Below the pieces are notes generated by a model, which made no database searches, had not been told where the DNA came from, and worked only from the letters and a program-made list of their open reading frames with translations. The position numbers were made by a program, and so were the translations under genes. 64,000 nucleotides of DNA from Pelagibacteraceae bacterium (lineage in GTDB: Bacteria; Pseudomonadota; Alphaproteobacteria; Pelagibacterales; Pelagibacteraceae). Location: NCBI GenBank assembly GCA_018402735.1, contig JAGYIF010000001.1, positions 1-64,000 on the forward strand, given 5' to 3'. Positions 35,659 through 46,033 of the stretch are shown piece after piece; position 1 is the stretch's first letter; each line of letters begins with the position of its first letter.

Positions 35659-36847
35659 TTCTACCATACTGATCAACGTATCTTGTTATGTCAGTTTCTT
35701 TTAATACTTTGCCTACTTGCGCTTCAATAATTTTTACTTTTTCTTTGAAATTATTTTCCACTCGATGCACTGAACCCAAAGGAATAAAAACTGTTTCATT
35801 AATTTTTGGATAAATTATTTTATTATCTATAGTTACTTTGGGCTTTCCATGAGTGATTGTCCAATGCTCAGATCGGTACTTATGTTTTTGCAGACTAATT
35901 GAGGAATTTTTATTAATTACCAACTCTTTTATTAAAAAGTATTTTCCACGATGTAAATTAAAATACTTTCCCCAGGGTTTAATAAAAGTATTTTTTTTTG
36001 AATAGTACATATTTTTAATTCTGCTAAATAAAAGTGTGATAGATCTCCAGCTCCCAAGATCAGACCATAATAGATTTAACTTAACTCCAAAAATATTTTT
36101 AGCTTTTTCTAAAACAGCATAATCAAAAGAAATCTCATCAGCTTTTTTATAAAAATTACTGTTAAGAAACATCATTTTACCTTTGTGCTTAGCTTTTTTG
36201 ACTGAATTTATACACGTATTTAGAAGAGCGGGCTGATATTTTTTGCAATGATTTAATAATGAATCTTTTCTCATAAAAAATATACCAGAATTCCAGTAAG
36301 CATTTTTTTTAATAATTTTTTTTGCAGTAGATTGATTTGGCTTTTCAATAAATTTTATAACCTTATCATTGCGAATTGTTGATAAAAAATATCCGAATTG
36401 GTCAGATGCTTCCCGGGGTTTTATTCCAAAAATATAAATATTATTTTCATTTAATTTTTTTGCATTTTGTTTGACTGCACGGTTAAACGAATTTGTATTG
36501 TCTATTAATTGATCAGCAGGTAAAAAAATCAATGGTTGATTAGATGGTATATTTTCAATCAATGCTGAAGATATTACTGCCGGTGCAGTATTTTTCTTAA
36601 AGGGTTCCAGGATAAGATCGTATTTTTTTATTTTATATTTTTTAAGAAATCTTTTAATTAATTTTTCATATTTATAATTTGAACTAATAATAGGAAAATC
36701 ATAAATGGGATTCTTTACACGCTCTAAAATTTTTTGAAATAAAGTCCAACCACCAAAGTCAATAAATTGTTTGGGAAGATTGTTAAAACTAGTTGGAAAT
36801 AATCTAGTGCCTGCACCACCGCATAATATAATAGGTTTTATTTTCAC
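35651..36847 (-). CDS. Mannose-1-phosphate guanylyltransferase / mannose-6-phosphate isomerase type II
   Basis: The bifunctional protein makes GDP-mannose for surface polysaccharide. The 398-residue product starts with the nucleotidyltransferase motif ILCGGAGTRLFPTS and QFIDFGG, and contains FLPADQLI, FGIKPREASDQFGY, FIEKPNQ, NSGIFFMR. The C-terminal cupin (about residues 290-398) has WGKYFNLHRGKY, LQKHKYRSEHWTITHG and IPLGSVHRVEN with metal-binding histidines. At about 400 residues it is some 70 shorter than common ManC/XanB proteins, mainly through a shorter linker. It overlaps ilvD by one base. No other sugar-nucleotide gene is nearby. Confidence 0.9.
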   Translation of the reverse strand: MKIKPIILCGGAGTRLFPTSFNNLPKQFIDFGGWTLFQKILERVKNPIYDFPIISSNYKYEKLIKRFLKKYKIKKYDLILEPFKKNTAPAVISSALIENIPSNQPLIFLPADQLIDNTNSFNRAVKQNAKKLNENNIYIFGIKPREASDQFGYFLSTIRNDKVIKFIEKPNQSTAKKIIKKNAYWNSGIFFMRKDSLLNHCKKYQPALLNTCINSVKKAKHKGKMMFLNSNFYKKADEISFDYAVLEKAKNIFGVKLNLLWSDLGSWRSITLLFSRIKNMYYSKKNTFIKPWGKYFNLHRGKYFLIKELVINKNSSISLQKHKYRSEHWTITHGKPKVTIDNKIIYPKINETVFIPLGSVHRVENNFKEKVKIIEAQVGKVLKETDITRYVDQYGRIK

Positions 36848-38565
36848 TATATATCAGCGTAACAACTTTTTTCCTTTAGTGCTCCTGGGTGTGTTACAGC
36901 ACCATTTTGAGCTGAGCCAACTGTTTGACTATATTTCCATAATGTACCACTATTAAAATTAGGTTCTCTTGGTTTCCATTTGTCTTTTCTTTTTTCTAAT
37001 GTTTGAGAATCTAAATCTACTTCTATTGATCCTTTTTCTGCATCTATAATTATTTTGTCTCCATCTTCTAATAGTGCGATAGGACCGCCAACAAATGCTT
37101 CTGGTCCAACGTGTCCAATACAAAATCCTCTAGTTGCACCAGAAAAACGACCATCGGTTATAAGCGCAACTTTTTCCCCCATCCCCTGCCCGTATAAGGC
37201 AGCAGTAGTGGAAAGCATCTCTCTCATTCCAGGACCGCCTTTAGGTCCTTCGTAGCGTATTACAATTACATCTCCTTCTTTGTAGTTTCTGTTCTTAACA
37301 GCTTTAAACGCAGCTTCTTCGCTATCAAAACATTTTGCAACTCCCTCAAAACGAAGAGTTTTCATACCAGCTACTTTTACAATAGCGCCTTCTGGAGCCA
37401 AATTTCCTTTAAGACCAACAACACCACCCGTCGCAGTTATAGGATTATTATAGGCTCTCATTACAAGCTGGTTTTTATTAAAGATTACATCCTTTAAGTT
37501 CTCAGCCATTGTTTTTCCAGTAACGGTCATGCAATTTCCATTAATAAAGCCACCATCAAGTAGAGTTTTAAGAAGCATAGGAACTCCACCAGCCTCAAAC
37601 ATATCCTTCGCAACATATTTTCCTCCAGGTTTTAAATCAGCTAAATATGGAGTTTTTTTAAAGATTTCAGCTACGTCCATTAAATCAAATTTAATTCCAC
37701 ATTCGCTTGCAATAGCGGGAAGATGTAAAGCAGCATTTGTTGAGCCACCTGTGGCAGCAACAATCACAGCTGCATTTTTTAAAGAATCCAAAGTGACTAT
37801 ATCTCGTGGCCTAATTTTATTTTTTAAAAGATTCATGACTGCTTTTCCACTATCGTAAGCAAATTTATCTCTATCTTCGTAAGGAGCTGGCATTCCTGAC
37901 GAATAAGGCAAAGCTAATCCGATTGCCTCAGATACACAAGCCATTGTATTTGCAGTAAATTGACCGCCACAAGCTCCAGCACTCGGACATGCGACTAGTT
38001 CTAATTCCAATAACTCCTCATCAGTCATTTTACCATTTTCATGCATTCCTACAGCTTCATAAACATCGACAACAGTTACATCTTTGCCTTTGTATTTCCC
38101 TGGTAAAATAGTTCCCCCATAAATAAAAACACTAGGAACGTTCAGCCTGCACATGGCCATCATTAAACCAGGTAATGACTTATCACAACCTGCAACGCCC
38201 ACTAAAGCATCGTAACAATGTCCACGAACAGTCAGTTCTGTAGAATCTGCAATTACCTCTCTAGAAATTAAAGATGATTTCATTCCTTCATGTCCCATTG
38301 CAATACCGTCTGTAACAGTAATTGTACAAAACTCTCTTGGCATACCATGGTTATCGTAAACACCCTTCTTTACACTTTGCGCTTGTCGCATTAACGCAAT
38401 ATTACATGGTGCAGCTTCATTCCAAGTTGACACAACACCCACAAATGGCTTAGCAACATCTTCTCTTGTTAAATCCATAGCATAATAGAAAGATCTATGT
38501 GGAGCTCGCTCTGGACCTACCGTAGTATGGCGACTTGGTAATTTAGATTTATCAAATTTAGACAT
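36847..38565 (-). CDS. ilvD: Dihydroxy-acid dehydratase
   Basis: IlvD dehydrates dihydroxy acids to 2-keto acids, the third step of valine, isoleucine and leucine synthesis. The 572-residue protein has the Fe-S cysteines in [22 protein letters not shown] and [16 protein letters not shown], the [16 protein letters not shown] stretch and [20 protein letters not shown]. Length is normal for the IlvD/Edd family and the motifs favour IlvD over Edd. It overlaps the manC-like start and the valS stop by one base each, so three unrelated genes are translationally linked. Confidence 0.96.
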   Translation of the reverse strand: MSKFDKSKLPSRHTTVGPERAPHRSFYYAMDLTREDVAKPFVGVVSTWNEAAPCNIALMRQAQSVKKGVYDNHGMPREFCTITVTDGIAMGHEGMKSSLISREVIADSTELTVRGHCYDALVGVAGCDKSLPGLMMAMCRLNVPSVFIYGGTILPGKYKGKDVTVVDVYEAVGMHENGKMTDEELLELELVACPSAGACGGQFTANTMACVSEAIGLALPYSSGMPAPYEDRDKFAYDSGKAVMNLLKNKIRPRDIVTLDSLKNAAVIVAATGGSTNAALHLPAIASECGIKFDLMDVAEIFKKTPYLADLKPGGKYVAKDMFEAGGVPMLLKTLLDGGFINGNCMTVTGKTMAENLKDVIFNKNQLVMRAYNNPITATGGVVGLKGNLAPEGAIVKVAGMKTLRFEGVAKCFDSEEAAFKAVKNRNYKEGDVIVIRYEGPKGGPGMREMLSTTAALYGQGMGEKVALITDGRFSGATRGFCIGHVGPEAFVGGPIALLEDGDKIIIDAEKGSIEVDLDSQTLEKRKDKWKPREPNFNSGTLWKYSQTVGSAQNGAVTHPGALKEKSCYADI

Positions 38566-41219
38566 TATAAAAAGCTTTTTAAAATATTATTAATTTTTTC
38601 TAGATCATTTTTGTAATTTGACAACATTTCTCTTTCACTTTCAACAATATTTTTAGGAGCGTTTTGAACAAATCCAATATTATCTAATTTTTTTTCAGAT
38701 ATTAAAATTTTATTCAAAATTTCCTGTTGTTTTTTTATTTGTATTGATTTTTGGTCTTGTAAGATAATTTCACTATCAAATTGGATTTTTATATTTTCAT
38801 CAACCATAACAGTTTTAATTACCGATTCATTGATATCTTTCACAAAATCTATTTCTTTAATTCTTCCTAAGCGTTTAATAATTTCAAAATTATTTTTAAT
38901 TATATTTTTAAAATTTTTAGAAGATTCATTTAAGAATAAATTGCAAAAACTAGCTGGACTAATACCTAGTGTTACTTTTAGTGACCTAATTTCTGTTACA
39001 AAATTTATTATATAATTAATATCTTTTGCTTTTTTAATTTGATTTTTATTTATGTTGAGTGAATTTTTACTTTTACAAGAAATTAATGGAGACTTAAAAA
39101 ACTTATCGAATTTTGTTAGATGCCAAAGCTCTTCAGTAACAAAGGGCATAAATGGGTGCAATAACAACAATAACTCCGATTGAAGAAATGTCATTGTATT
39201 TTTTAATTCATCAATATTTTTTGAATTATCAGAGTATAAAATTGGTTTAGAGAACTCTATGTACCAATCACAAAAAAGATTCCAGGTGAATTGGTATACA
39301 TGTTTAGCCGCTTCATCAAAACGATAAGACTCAATGCATTCATTCACCTGTAATTTACAAGTTTCAAATTCATTTAAGATCCATAAATTAATTGGATTAT
39401 TTAATTTTTTAATATTTACTTTAGGAGTTGTTAAGGTGTTATTAAATTTTGAAAAATTAAAAATATTCCAAATTTTAGTAACAAAATTTTTATAACCATT
39501 AACTCTTTCTTTAGCTAATTTAACATCTCGTCCAGGTGATGACATTGCTATTAACGTAAACCTCAGAGCATCAGCTCCGTACTCTTGAATTAAATCTAAT
39601 GGATCTATAACATTACCTTTAGACTTTGACATTTTTTGCCCTTTTTCATCTCTAACTAAAGCATGTACATAAACGTGTGAAAAAGGAACTTTTTTCATAA
39701 AATGCAAAGACATCATCATCATTCTAGCAACCCAAAAGAAAATTATATCAAAGCCCGTAACCAAAACTGACGTGCTATAAAATCTTTTTAGTTCATAAGT
39801 TTTTTTTGGCCATCCTAATGTTGCAAAAGCCCATAAAGAAGATGAGAACCAAGTATCCAACACATCTTCGTCTTGCTTTAAAACAATATTTTTTTTAAAT
39901 TTTTTATTGGCAAGTAGCTCAGCCTCTTTTTTATCATTAGCAACAAACACTTCACCATTTGGAGCATACCACGCTGGAATTTGGTGACCCCACCAAAGTT
40001 GTCTGGAAATACACCAGGGTTGAATATTATTCATCCATTGAAAGTATGTTTTGGTCCAATTCTCTGGGAAAAAAGAAGTCTTCTTAGATTTTACTTCTTG
40101 TGTAGCCCCCTTTGCTAATTTTTTAGCGTCTAAAAACCATTGCTCAGTCAAATAAGGTTCAATAATTGAATTTGATCTATCACCGTAAGGAACGGCATGT
40201 TTAATTGTTTCAATTTTTTCAATTAAACCTAGCTTGGTAAGTTCTTGAACTAATTTTGTTCTAGCATCAAACCGGTCCAAGCCAACATAAGTATCGGGAG
40301 TATTATGGTTAAGCTTAGCATCTTTAGTAAAAATATTTATTTGAGAAAGTTTATTTCTTTCTCCTACTAAAAAATCATTAAAATCATGGGCTGGTGTAAT
40401 TTTTACAATACCACTTCCTTGTGTTGGATCAGCATATTCATCTTCGATTATTTTAATTTCTCTATTACAGACAGGAATAATGGCTGTTTTTCCAACAAGA
40501 TCCTTAAATCTTTTGTCTTTTGGATTCACAGCCAATGCAGTATCTCCAAACAAAGTTTCTGGTCTAGTAGTTGCGATAGTAAGAGTTTTGTTTAAATCTT
40601 TAATTTCATACCTTATAAAATAAAGCTTACCCTCAACTTCTTTTTGAATTACCTCTAGATCGGAAACGGCTGTTTGCAGAACTGGATCCCAATTTACTAG
40701 CTTTAAATCTTTATAAATTAATTTTTTTTTATAAAGTTCGACAAATACTTTAATAACTGATTTCGACAAACCTTCGTCCATAGTGAAACGTTCTCGACTC
40801 CAATCACATGAAGAACCTAATTTTTTTAATTGTGAAATAATTTGATTACCGGATTTTACTTTCCATTTCCAAATCTCATTAATAAACTTTTTTCTACCAA
40901 GAATATTTTTAGTTAAACCTTTTGCGGCTAATTGTTTTTCCACAACTATTTGCGTTGCTATACCCGCATGATCAGTTCCTGGTTGCCACAAAGTTTCATA
41001 ACCTTGATTACGTTTATATCTAATAAGCAAATCTTGAATTGTATTATTAAGAGCATGCCCCATATGCAAACTGCCTGTTACATTTGGTGGCGGTATGACA
41101 ATTGAAAAGTACTTAGTTTTTTTTTTATTTTTTATAGGTTTAAATAATTCTTTTTTTTCCCAAAAATTATAAATTTTTTTTTCAATTACTTTATGATTAT
41201 ACGATCCAAAATTTTTCAT
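38565..41219 (-). CDS. valS: Valyl-tRNA synthetase
   Basis: ValRS charges tRNA-Val and edits threonine. The 884-residue class Ia enzyme has the HIGH motif [15 protein letters not shown] near residue 42, the editing domain ([18 protein letters not shown]), WGHQIPAWY, the KMSKS motif [13 protein letters not shown] and a C-terminal coiled coil (about 825-880, rich in Lys/Glu). Size fits the family. It starts two bases before the pcm-like stop on the same strand. In many alphaproteobacteria a popZ-type gene and tolC separate it from pcm; they are not present here. Confidence 0.97.
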   Translation of the reverse strand: MKNFGSYNHKVIEKKIYNFWEKKELFKPIKNKKKTKYFSIVIPPPNVTGSLHMGHALNNTIQDLLIRYKRNQGYETLWQPGTDHAGIATQIVVEKQLAAKGLTKNILGRKKFINEIWKWKVKSGNQIISQLKKLGSSCDWSRERFTMDEGLSKSVIKVFVELYKKKLIYKDLKLVNWDPVLQTAVSDLEVIQKEVEGKLYFIRYEIKDLNKTLTIATTRPETLFGDTALAVNPKDKRFKDLVGKTAIIPVCNREIKIIEDEYADPTQGSGIVKITPAHDFNDFLVGERNKLSQINIFTKDAKLNHNTPDTYVGLDRFDARTKLVQELTKLGLIEKIETIKHAVPYGDRSNSIIEPYLTEQWFLDAKKLAKGATQEVKSKKTSFFPENWTKTYFQWMNNIQPWCISRQLWWGHQIPAWYAPNGEVFVANDKKEAELLANKKFKKNIVLKQDEDVLDTWFSSSLWAFATLGWPKKTYELKRFYSTSVLVTGFDIIFFWVARMMMMSLHFMKKVPFSHVYVHALVRDEKGQKMSKSKGNVIDPLDLIQEYGADALRFTLIAMSSPGRDVKLAKERVNGYKNFVTKIWNIFNFSKFNNTLTTPKVNIKKLNNPINLWILNEFETCKLQVNECIESYRFDEAAKHVYQFTWNLFCDWYIEFSKPILYSDNSKNIDELKNTMTFLQSELLLLLHPFMPFVTEELWHLTKFDKFFKSPLISCKSKNSLNINKNQIKKAKDINYIINFVTEIRSLKVTLGISPASFCNLFLNESSKNFKNIIKNNFEIIKRLGRIKEIDFVKDINESVIKTVMVDENIKIQFDSEIILQDQKSIQIKKQQEILNKILISEKKLDNIGFVQNAPKNIVESEREMLSNYKNDLEKINNILKSFL

Positions 41220-41220
41220 T

Positions 41221-41877
41221 TTAAAAAGAAAAAACTGGATCTTTGCTTTTATAATTAATTAATAAAGATGCAGATGCATCAAATGTTCTAATTTTATCAT
41301 AGGTATTTTTGTTATTTTTTAAATAGGTAACCGCATAGGAAACTGCATCTTGTCTAAAAATAGCAACTAATTTTCCCCCAATTTTTAAAGAATTTATTAA
41401 ATTCAATGGATCCGAGTTAATTTCACCATTAACTAAAATATTGTCAAAAGTGTCTTTTGATAACTCTTTAGATAAAAAATTTTGTTTTATAATTTTTACA
41501 TTTTGTAGTTTCTGTTCTTTACATATATCGACTAGTGAATCAAAAATTGTATCATCTTCTTCTATACATGTTACTTTTTTAAAAAGCTTAGCTAGTATAG
41601 CTACGCTATAACCATTGCTTGATCCTACATCTAAAATATTTTTATCAGCTCCTAAATTTAAATTAGATATTAACTTTCCAAGTACAAACGGTCTCAAAAC
41701 AAATCTAGTTTTGTTTAAATAAATTGTATCGTCTATATAACTGACGGATTGTAGATCCTCGGGAAAATATTTTTCTCTTTGCACGGACCCAAAAGCTTCC
41801 AAAATGCTTTCATCAATAACTAAATTTGCTCTCAATTGGCTTTCCACCATCTGATTTCTTTGATTATCGAATTTCAT
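41221..41877 (-). CDS. Protein-L-isoaspartate O-methyltransferase-like protein
   Basis: The 218-residue SAM-dependent methyltransferase is in the PCMT family, which repairs isoaspartyl residues. It has MVESQLRANLV at the start, the family VQREKYFPEDLQSVSYIDD, motif I ILDVGSSNGYSVAILA (about residues 80-95) and acidic CIEEDD. The consensus GTGSGY core of motif I is GSSNGY here, and the substrate loop is poorly conserved. This resembles the divergent alphaproteobacterial Pcm next to tolC rather than canonical E. coli Pcm, so repair activity is uncertain. Only one base separates it from valS. Confidence 0.8.
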   Translation of the reverse strand: MKFDNQRNQMVESQLRANLVIDESILEAFGSVQREKYFPEDLQSVSYIDDTIYLNKTRFVLRPFVLGKLISNLNLGADKNILDVGSSNGYSVAILAKLFKKVTCIEEDDTIFDSLVDICKEQKLQNVKIIKQNFLSKELSKDTFDNILVNGEINSDPLNLINSLKIGGKLVAIFRQDAVSYAVTYLKNNKNTYDKIRTFDASASLLINYKSKDPVFSF

Positions 41878-41947
41878 ATTATTGATTATATGTCTTTAAA
41901 ATATATATATACATCTTTCAGAATAATTAAATATTTTGAATTAATGT

Positions 41948-42021
41948 GGCCACGTGACGGAATGGTTACGTAGAGGATTGCAAATCCTTGTATCCCAGTT
42001 CGATTCTGGGCGTGGCCTCCA
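41948..42021 (+). tRNA. tRNA-Cys (GCA)
   Basis: A 74-base cloverleaf: acceptor GGCCACG/CGTGGCC, anticodon arm AGGATTGCAAATCCT reading GCA, T arm CCCAGTTCGATTCTGGG, discriminator T and encoded CCA. Confidence 0.96.
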
Positions 42022-42069
42022 CTTATTTTTATTGTTTTTATAAAAAAAATTTGTATTGTGACAAAAAAT

Positions 42070-42145
42070 TCCTCGATAGCTCAGTTGGTAGAGCAGTTGA
42101 CTGTTAATCAATTGGTCGCAGGTTCGAGTCCTGCTCGAGGAGCCA
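42070..42145 (+). tRNA. tRNA-Asn (GUU)
   Basis: A 76-base cloverleaf 48 bases after tRNA-Cys on the same strand: acceptor TCCTCGA/TCGAGGA, anticodon arm TTGACTGTTAATCAA reading GUU, T arm GCAGGTTCGAGTCCTGC, discriminator G and encoded CCA. It ends three bases from the convergent XRE regulator stop. Confidence 0.97.
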
Positions 42146-42148
42146 AAA

Positions 42149-42517
42149 CTAAATAACTTTTTTTAAATCTTTACTGTTATCCTTAAGTAATTCTAAAACC
42201 TTATTTTTTTCAACTGGCTCTAAATCAGCAAACAATTTAAGCAAAAAAGAATAGTTTAAATTTTGTGGTGTGCTTGTGTTAGTATTGGCTTCGTTAAAAT
42301 CTTGATAATCTTCAAAAAAATATTTGATTGGAACTTTTAAAAAACTAGATAATTGCAGCAATCTTGCAGATGAAACACCATTAGTTCCTTTTTCATACTT
42401 CTGAATTTGTTGAAAAGTTACGTTAATTGCTTGTGCCACTTGTGTTTGTGTTAATCCTAATGAAGTTCTTCTTAATCTAAGCTTTTTACCAAGATGCTGG
42501 TTTAGCTGTGCACTCAT
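42149..42517 (-). CDS. XRE-family helix-turn-helix regulator
   Basis: The 122-residue protein has a Cro/C1-type HTH (about residues 10-65): KKLRLRRTSLGLTQTQVAQA, FQQIQKYEKGTNGVSSARLL and FLKVPIKYFFED. A C-terminal helix (about 88-120) may mediate dimers. This layout matches a small XRE regulator conserved through alphaproteobacteria, whose target is usually unclear. It has an unusually strong AAAAAAGGGG leader nine bases before the ATG. It is divergent from the photolyase operon with 110 bases between starts, so it is a candidate regulator of that operon; that is an inference from position only. Confidence 0.88.
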   Translation of the reverse strand: MSAQLNQHLGKKLRLRRTSLGLTQTQVAQAINVTFQQIQKYEKGTNGVSSARLLQLSSFLKVPIKYFFEDYQDFNEANTNTSTPQNLNYSFLLKLFADLEPVEKNKVLELLKDNSKDLKKVI

Positions 42518-42526
42518 AATAATTGT

Positions 42527-42570
42527 CCCCTTTTTTAGGGTAATTAACTAGAAAAAATGGGTTAGTGCAA
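42527..42570 (-). promoter_or_regulatory. Promoter and strong ribosome binding site of the XRE gene
   Basis: On the minus strand, TTGCAC (42565-42570) and TTAATT (42542-42547) have a 17-base spacer. The ribosome binding site AAAAAAGGGG occupies 42527-42536. The predicted leader is under 20 bases. The same A-tract/GGGG leader precedes aapJ. Confidence 0.4.
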
Positions 42571-42627
42571 GATTAAAATTTGTAAAAAAACTACATATAT
42601 CAGTTGATTTATATATAAGTTTTATTT

Positions 42628-44046
42628 ATGCAAAAAATAAAAATTATTTGGTTTAGACAGGATTTTAGACTAGAAAATAATCCAGCCTATTATGAAATTT
42701 CTAATAGCGAAGAGAAATTTATCGCAATTTATGCGTTCGATCAAAAAAAATTTAATGAAAGATCAGCTCAAAGATGGTGGCTTTACAAAACACTTCAATA
42801 TATAGAAAAAAAATTATCTAATAAGGGGATAATTTTTAAAATTTTTGCTTGTGACATCATCGAGGCAATACAACGTATTATCAAAGATAAAAGTATAGAA
42901 ACAATTTATTGGAATGAATTAAATGAACCATCTGAAATTAAAAAAGATTTAATTTTAGAAAATTATTTAAATGAAAACGGTATAAAATACAAAAAATTTA
43001 AGGGTAATTTATTACAAGATCCATTTATAGTTAAAAAAAAGGATGGTACACCATTTCAAGTATTCACACCTTATTGGAAAAATGCTGAGGAGCAATATTT
43101 AAGAAATAATAATTATATTAATAAAGTCAGTAATTTTAAAAATACTCCTATAAAGAATACTAACAAAGAAACTTTAGATAATTTTATAAAACCAAGAAAG
43201 AATTGGTATGTAAAATTTGAAAAATATTGGAATGTGGGCGAGGAAAATGCAAAAATTTTATTAAAAGACTTTATTAATAAAAAAATTTCAAACTACGCTA
43301 CAAATAGAGATATACCCTCCTCTGAAGGAACATCTAAACTATCTCCTTACCTTACATTTGGAGAAATTTCTGTTCAGACTCTATTTGATGAATGTTACAA
43401 AATTTCAAAAAAAAATATTGGGTTTAGAAAATTTATTAATGAAATTGGATGGAGAGAATTTTCTCATCATTTAATTAACCATTTTCCAAAAATGGAAAGT
43501 GGAAATCTTAGGAAACAATTTGATAAATTTAAATGGGTCAAAGATAGTGATAAATTAACAAAATGGAAAAAAGGTCAAACAGGATACCCAATTGTTGATG
43601 CTGGAATGAGAGAGTTGCGCGAAACAGGATGGATGCACAATCGGGTAAGAATGATAACAGCATCATTTTTAGTTAAGCACTTAAGAATTAATTGGATAGA
43701 GGGTGAAAAATATTTTAGAGATTCTTTGTTAGATTTTAATACTGCAAATAATGTTGCTGGGTGGCAATGGGTTGCCGGCTGTGGTGCTGATGCAGCTCCC
43801 TATTTTAGAATATTTAATCCAATTCTTCAGGGTGAAAAATTTGATCCCGAAGGTATGTATGTAAAACAATGGATCAAAGAACTATCCATGTTACCCAAAA
43901 AATTTATACACAAACCATGGGAATTACCGGTTGAACTTTGTAATCAGTATGGTTTTGATCTTGCAAGAGATTATATAAAACCAATAGTAAAACATGAAGA
44001 AGCAAGAAAATTAGCTTTAAATGCATTTTCAGAGTTAAAGACTTAA
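42628..44046 (+). CDS. phrB: Deoxyribodipyrimidine photolyase, class I
   Basis: The enzyme uses blue light and FADH to split cyclobutane pyrimidine dimers. The 472-residue protein begins with the antenna domain (KIIWFRQDFRLENNPAYYE) and has the C-terminal FAD-binding core GTSKLSPYLTFGEIS, INEIGWREFSHHL, WMHNRVRMITASFLVKHL and DFNTANNVAGWQWVAGCGADA with PYFRIFNP, the class I pattern. Tryptophans of the electron-transfer chain fall in these blocks. Its stop shares one base with the next start, making it the first of four overlapping genes. Cryptochrome function is possible but the NN(V)AGWQW pattern favours repair. Confidence 0.94.
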   Translation: MQKIKIIWFRQDFRLENNPAYYEISNSEEKFIAIYAFDQKKFNERSAQRWWLYKTLQYIEKKLSNKGIIFKIFACDIIEAIQRIIKDKSIETIYWNELNEPSEIKKDLILENYLNENGIKYKKFKGNLLQDPFIVKKKDGTPFQVFTPYWKNAEEQYLRNNNYINKVSNFKNTPIKNTNKETLDNFIKPRKNWYVKFEKYWNVGEENAKILLKDFINKKISNYATNRDIPSSEGTSKLSPYLTFGEISVQTLFDECYKISKKNIGFRKFINEIGWREFSHHLINHFPKMESGNLRKQFDKFKWVKDSDKLTKWKKGQTGYPIVDAGMRELRETGWMHNRVRMITASFLVKHLRINWIEGEKYFRDSLLDFNTANNVAGWQWVAGCGADAAPYFRIFNPILQGEKFDPEGMYVKQWIKELSMLPKKFIHKPWELPVELCNQYGFDLARDYIKPIVKHEEARKLALNAFSELKT

Positions 44047-45275
44047 TGAAAAAAAAAATTGCTGTTATTGGATCCGGTATATCGGGATTGTCAGCATCTT
44101 ACTATTTAAGACAGAAATTTCATATTCAGTTGTTTGAACAAAATGACTATTTAGGTGGCCACACTCACACGCACACTTTAACATTAGATAGTAAAAACGT
44201 TAATGTGGATAGTGGATTTATTGTTTTTAATAATTTTAATTACCACAACTTTATAAAATTTATTAAAGAATTAAAGATAAAATACCAAATTAGCGATATG
44301 AGTTTTTCTGTAACTAGTCTTAAAAAAAAATACGAATGGTCTGGAAAAAATTTAAAAACAATATTATGTAGTCCAAATATAGTCACATTAAGATACTGGA
44401 GAATTTTAAAAGATATTTTTAGATTCAATAAAATTACTAGACAATATATAGAAACTAATAAAATTATTGATGAAACAGTAGATATATTTTTAAAAAAATC
44501 CAAATTCACTGACGAGTTTATAAACTTATATTTCTATCCAATGTGCTCATCCATTTGGTCAAACCCTATTGGCGAAATAAAAAAGTATAAAATTCATTTT
44601 ATTTTAAGCTTTTTCTCAAACCATGGACTAATAAATATTTTTAAAAAAAGGCCTATTTGGTACACTATTTGCAACGGGAGCCGTACGTACGTCGACAAAG
44701 TTAAAGAAGTTATTGGTGATGATAAAATTGTTTTAAAAAAAGTTGTTAAGATTAATACTAAAAAAAAGAAGATTCACACAATTGATGGGACTACCTATAC
44801 CTACGATCATGTCATTTTAGCCACGCATACTGATGACGTAAAAAAAATATTAAACAACATTAGTAAAGATCAAATCAATGTTTTGAATATGGTTAAATAT
44901 AAAAAAAATATTGCCACAATTCATACAGACGAAACAATTATGCCCCTTAAAAAAGCAAATTGGTCAAGTTGGAATTTTACAGAAATTAACAAAACATTTG
45001 CCTTAACGTACTGGATGAATTTACTTCAGAACTTAAATACAAAAATAAATGTTTTTGTATCCATTAATTGTGAAAGTAAAATAAGAAAATCTAAAATTAT
45101 AAAAAAAATAGTTTATAAACACCCGGTCTTCACTGCTAAAATTCAAGATTTGCATGAAAAACTATCAAAAATTCAAGGTCATAATAATATCTGGTTTGTA
45201 GGAGCGTGGCAGGGGTATGGCTTTCATGAGGACGGAATTAAATCATCCTTAAGAATAATAAAACAAATTAAATAA
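44046..45275 (+). CDS. FAD-dependent amine-oxidase-like protein
   Basis: The 409-residue flavoprotein has the dinucleotide-binding motif AVIGSGISGLSASYYL (5-20) and EQNDYLGGHTHTHT, and ends with IWFVGAWQGYGFHEDGIKSSL, the closing FAD motif of a family that is persistently next to DUF1365 and Cfa-like genes. A related flavoprotein in Rhodobacter acts in furan-fatty-acid formation; I cite that from memory. It overlaps phrB and the DUF1365 gene by one base each. I infer a desaturase or oxidase acting on acyl chains, but the substrate is not shown by the sequence. Confidence 0.82.
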   Translation: MKKKIAVIGSGISGLSASYYLRQKFHIQLFEQNDYLGGHTHTHTLTLDSKNVNVDSGFIVFNNFNYHNFIKFIKELKIKYQISDMSFSVTSLKKKYEWSGKNLKTILCSPNIVTLRYWRILKDIFRFNKITRQYIETNKIIDETVDIFLKKSKFTDEFINLYFYPMCSSIWSNPIGEIKKYKIHFILSFFSNHGLINIFKKRPIWYTICNGSRTYVDKVKEVIGDDKIVLKKVVKINTKKKKIHTIDGTTYTYDHVILATHTDDVKKILNNISKDQINVLNMVKYKKNIATIHTDETIMPLKKANWSSWNFTEINKTFALTYWMNLLQNLNTKINVFVSINCESKIRKSKIIKKIVYKHPVFTAKIQDLHEKLSKIQGHNNIWFVGAWQGYGFHEDGIKSSLRIIKQIK

Positions 45276-46033
45276 TGAAAAATATTTATTTCTACGAAAC
45301 GACCGTATTCCATAAAAGAATAAAACCATTTCATAATTATTTCTCTTACAGCTATCCTTCCATAATGATTAACCTAGAAAATATTGAAGCTTTAAAAAAA
45401 AAAATTTTTTTTTCAATAAATTCTTTTAACTTATTAAGTTTTTACGAAAAAGATCACGGTCCCCAAATCGAAAATTCAAACTTATATAAATGGATATCAA
45501 AAAAAATTATTAAAAAGTTCAAATATAAAAAAAAACTTTCTATTTATTTATTTTCAATACCTAGATTTTTGGGTTACGTATTTAACCCTATATCAATATA
45601 CTTTTGCATAAACTCCTCCAACAAACTTGCGTTTATACTTTATCAGGTAAAAAACACACATCATGAACAACATACTTATTTATTTAAAATTAACAATTCT
45701 AATAAAAAAAAACATTCAAGTAAAAAAAAATTTTATGTATCTCCCTTTTTGAAAATGAGAATGAAATATAATTTTTATTTGAGAAGTTATTTTCCAAATA
45801 TTAATTTGAACATAAATGTACTTAGTAACGAAATGTCATTATTAACTGGGTTTATTACTAAAGAAAAAAAACTTACAAATATTAATATTATTAAGACGAT
45901 ATTTTACAATTTTTTTTTCACTCAAAAAATAATGTTACTAATTCATTATCAAGCTGTAAAAATATTTATTAAAAGTAAAAATTTTTTCTTTAAACAGGAA
46001 AAAAAGAAAGATACTATCTCCTATCATGAATAA
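45275..46033 (+). CDS. DUF1365-family protein
   Basis: The 252-residue protein matches DUF1365, which has no settled function. Characteristic stretches are FHKRIKPFHNYFSYSYPSI at the start, DHGP, PRFLGYVFNPISIYFC, VKNTHHEQHTYL and FYVSPFLKMRMKYNF. The C-terminal third has a hydrophobic, very lysine/phenylalanine-rich helix region (YNFFFTQKIMLLIHYQAVKIF), which may touch the membrane. The gene is extremely A-rich. It overlaps the flavoprotein gene by one base and the Cfa-like gene by eight, so the three products are made together and probably act in one lipid pathway. Confidence 0.85.
   Translation: MKNIYFYETTVFHKRIKPFHNYFSYSYPSIMINLENIEALKKKIFFSINSFNLLSFYEKDHGPQIENSNLYKWISKKIIKKFKYKKKLSIYLFSIPRFLGYVFNPISIYFCINSSNKLAFILYQVKNTHHEQHTYLFKINNSNKKKHSSKKKFYVSPFLKMRMKYNFYLRSYFPNINLNINVLSNEMSLLTGFITKEKKLTNINIIKTIFYNFFFTQKIMLLIHYQAVKIFIKSKNFFFKQEKKKDTISYHE

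Noticed and set aside
37529-37858. 109-residue plus-strand open frame within ilvD
   Set aside because: It is antisense to conserved ilvD motifs and rich in Pro/Ser/Ala as expected of a shadow frame.
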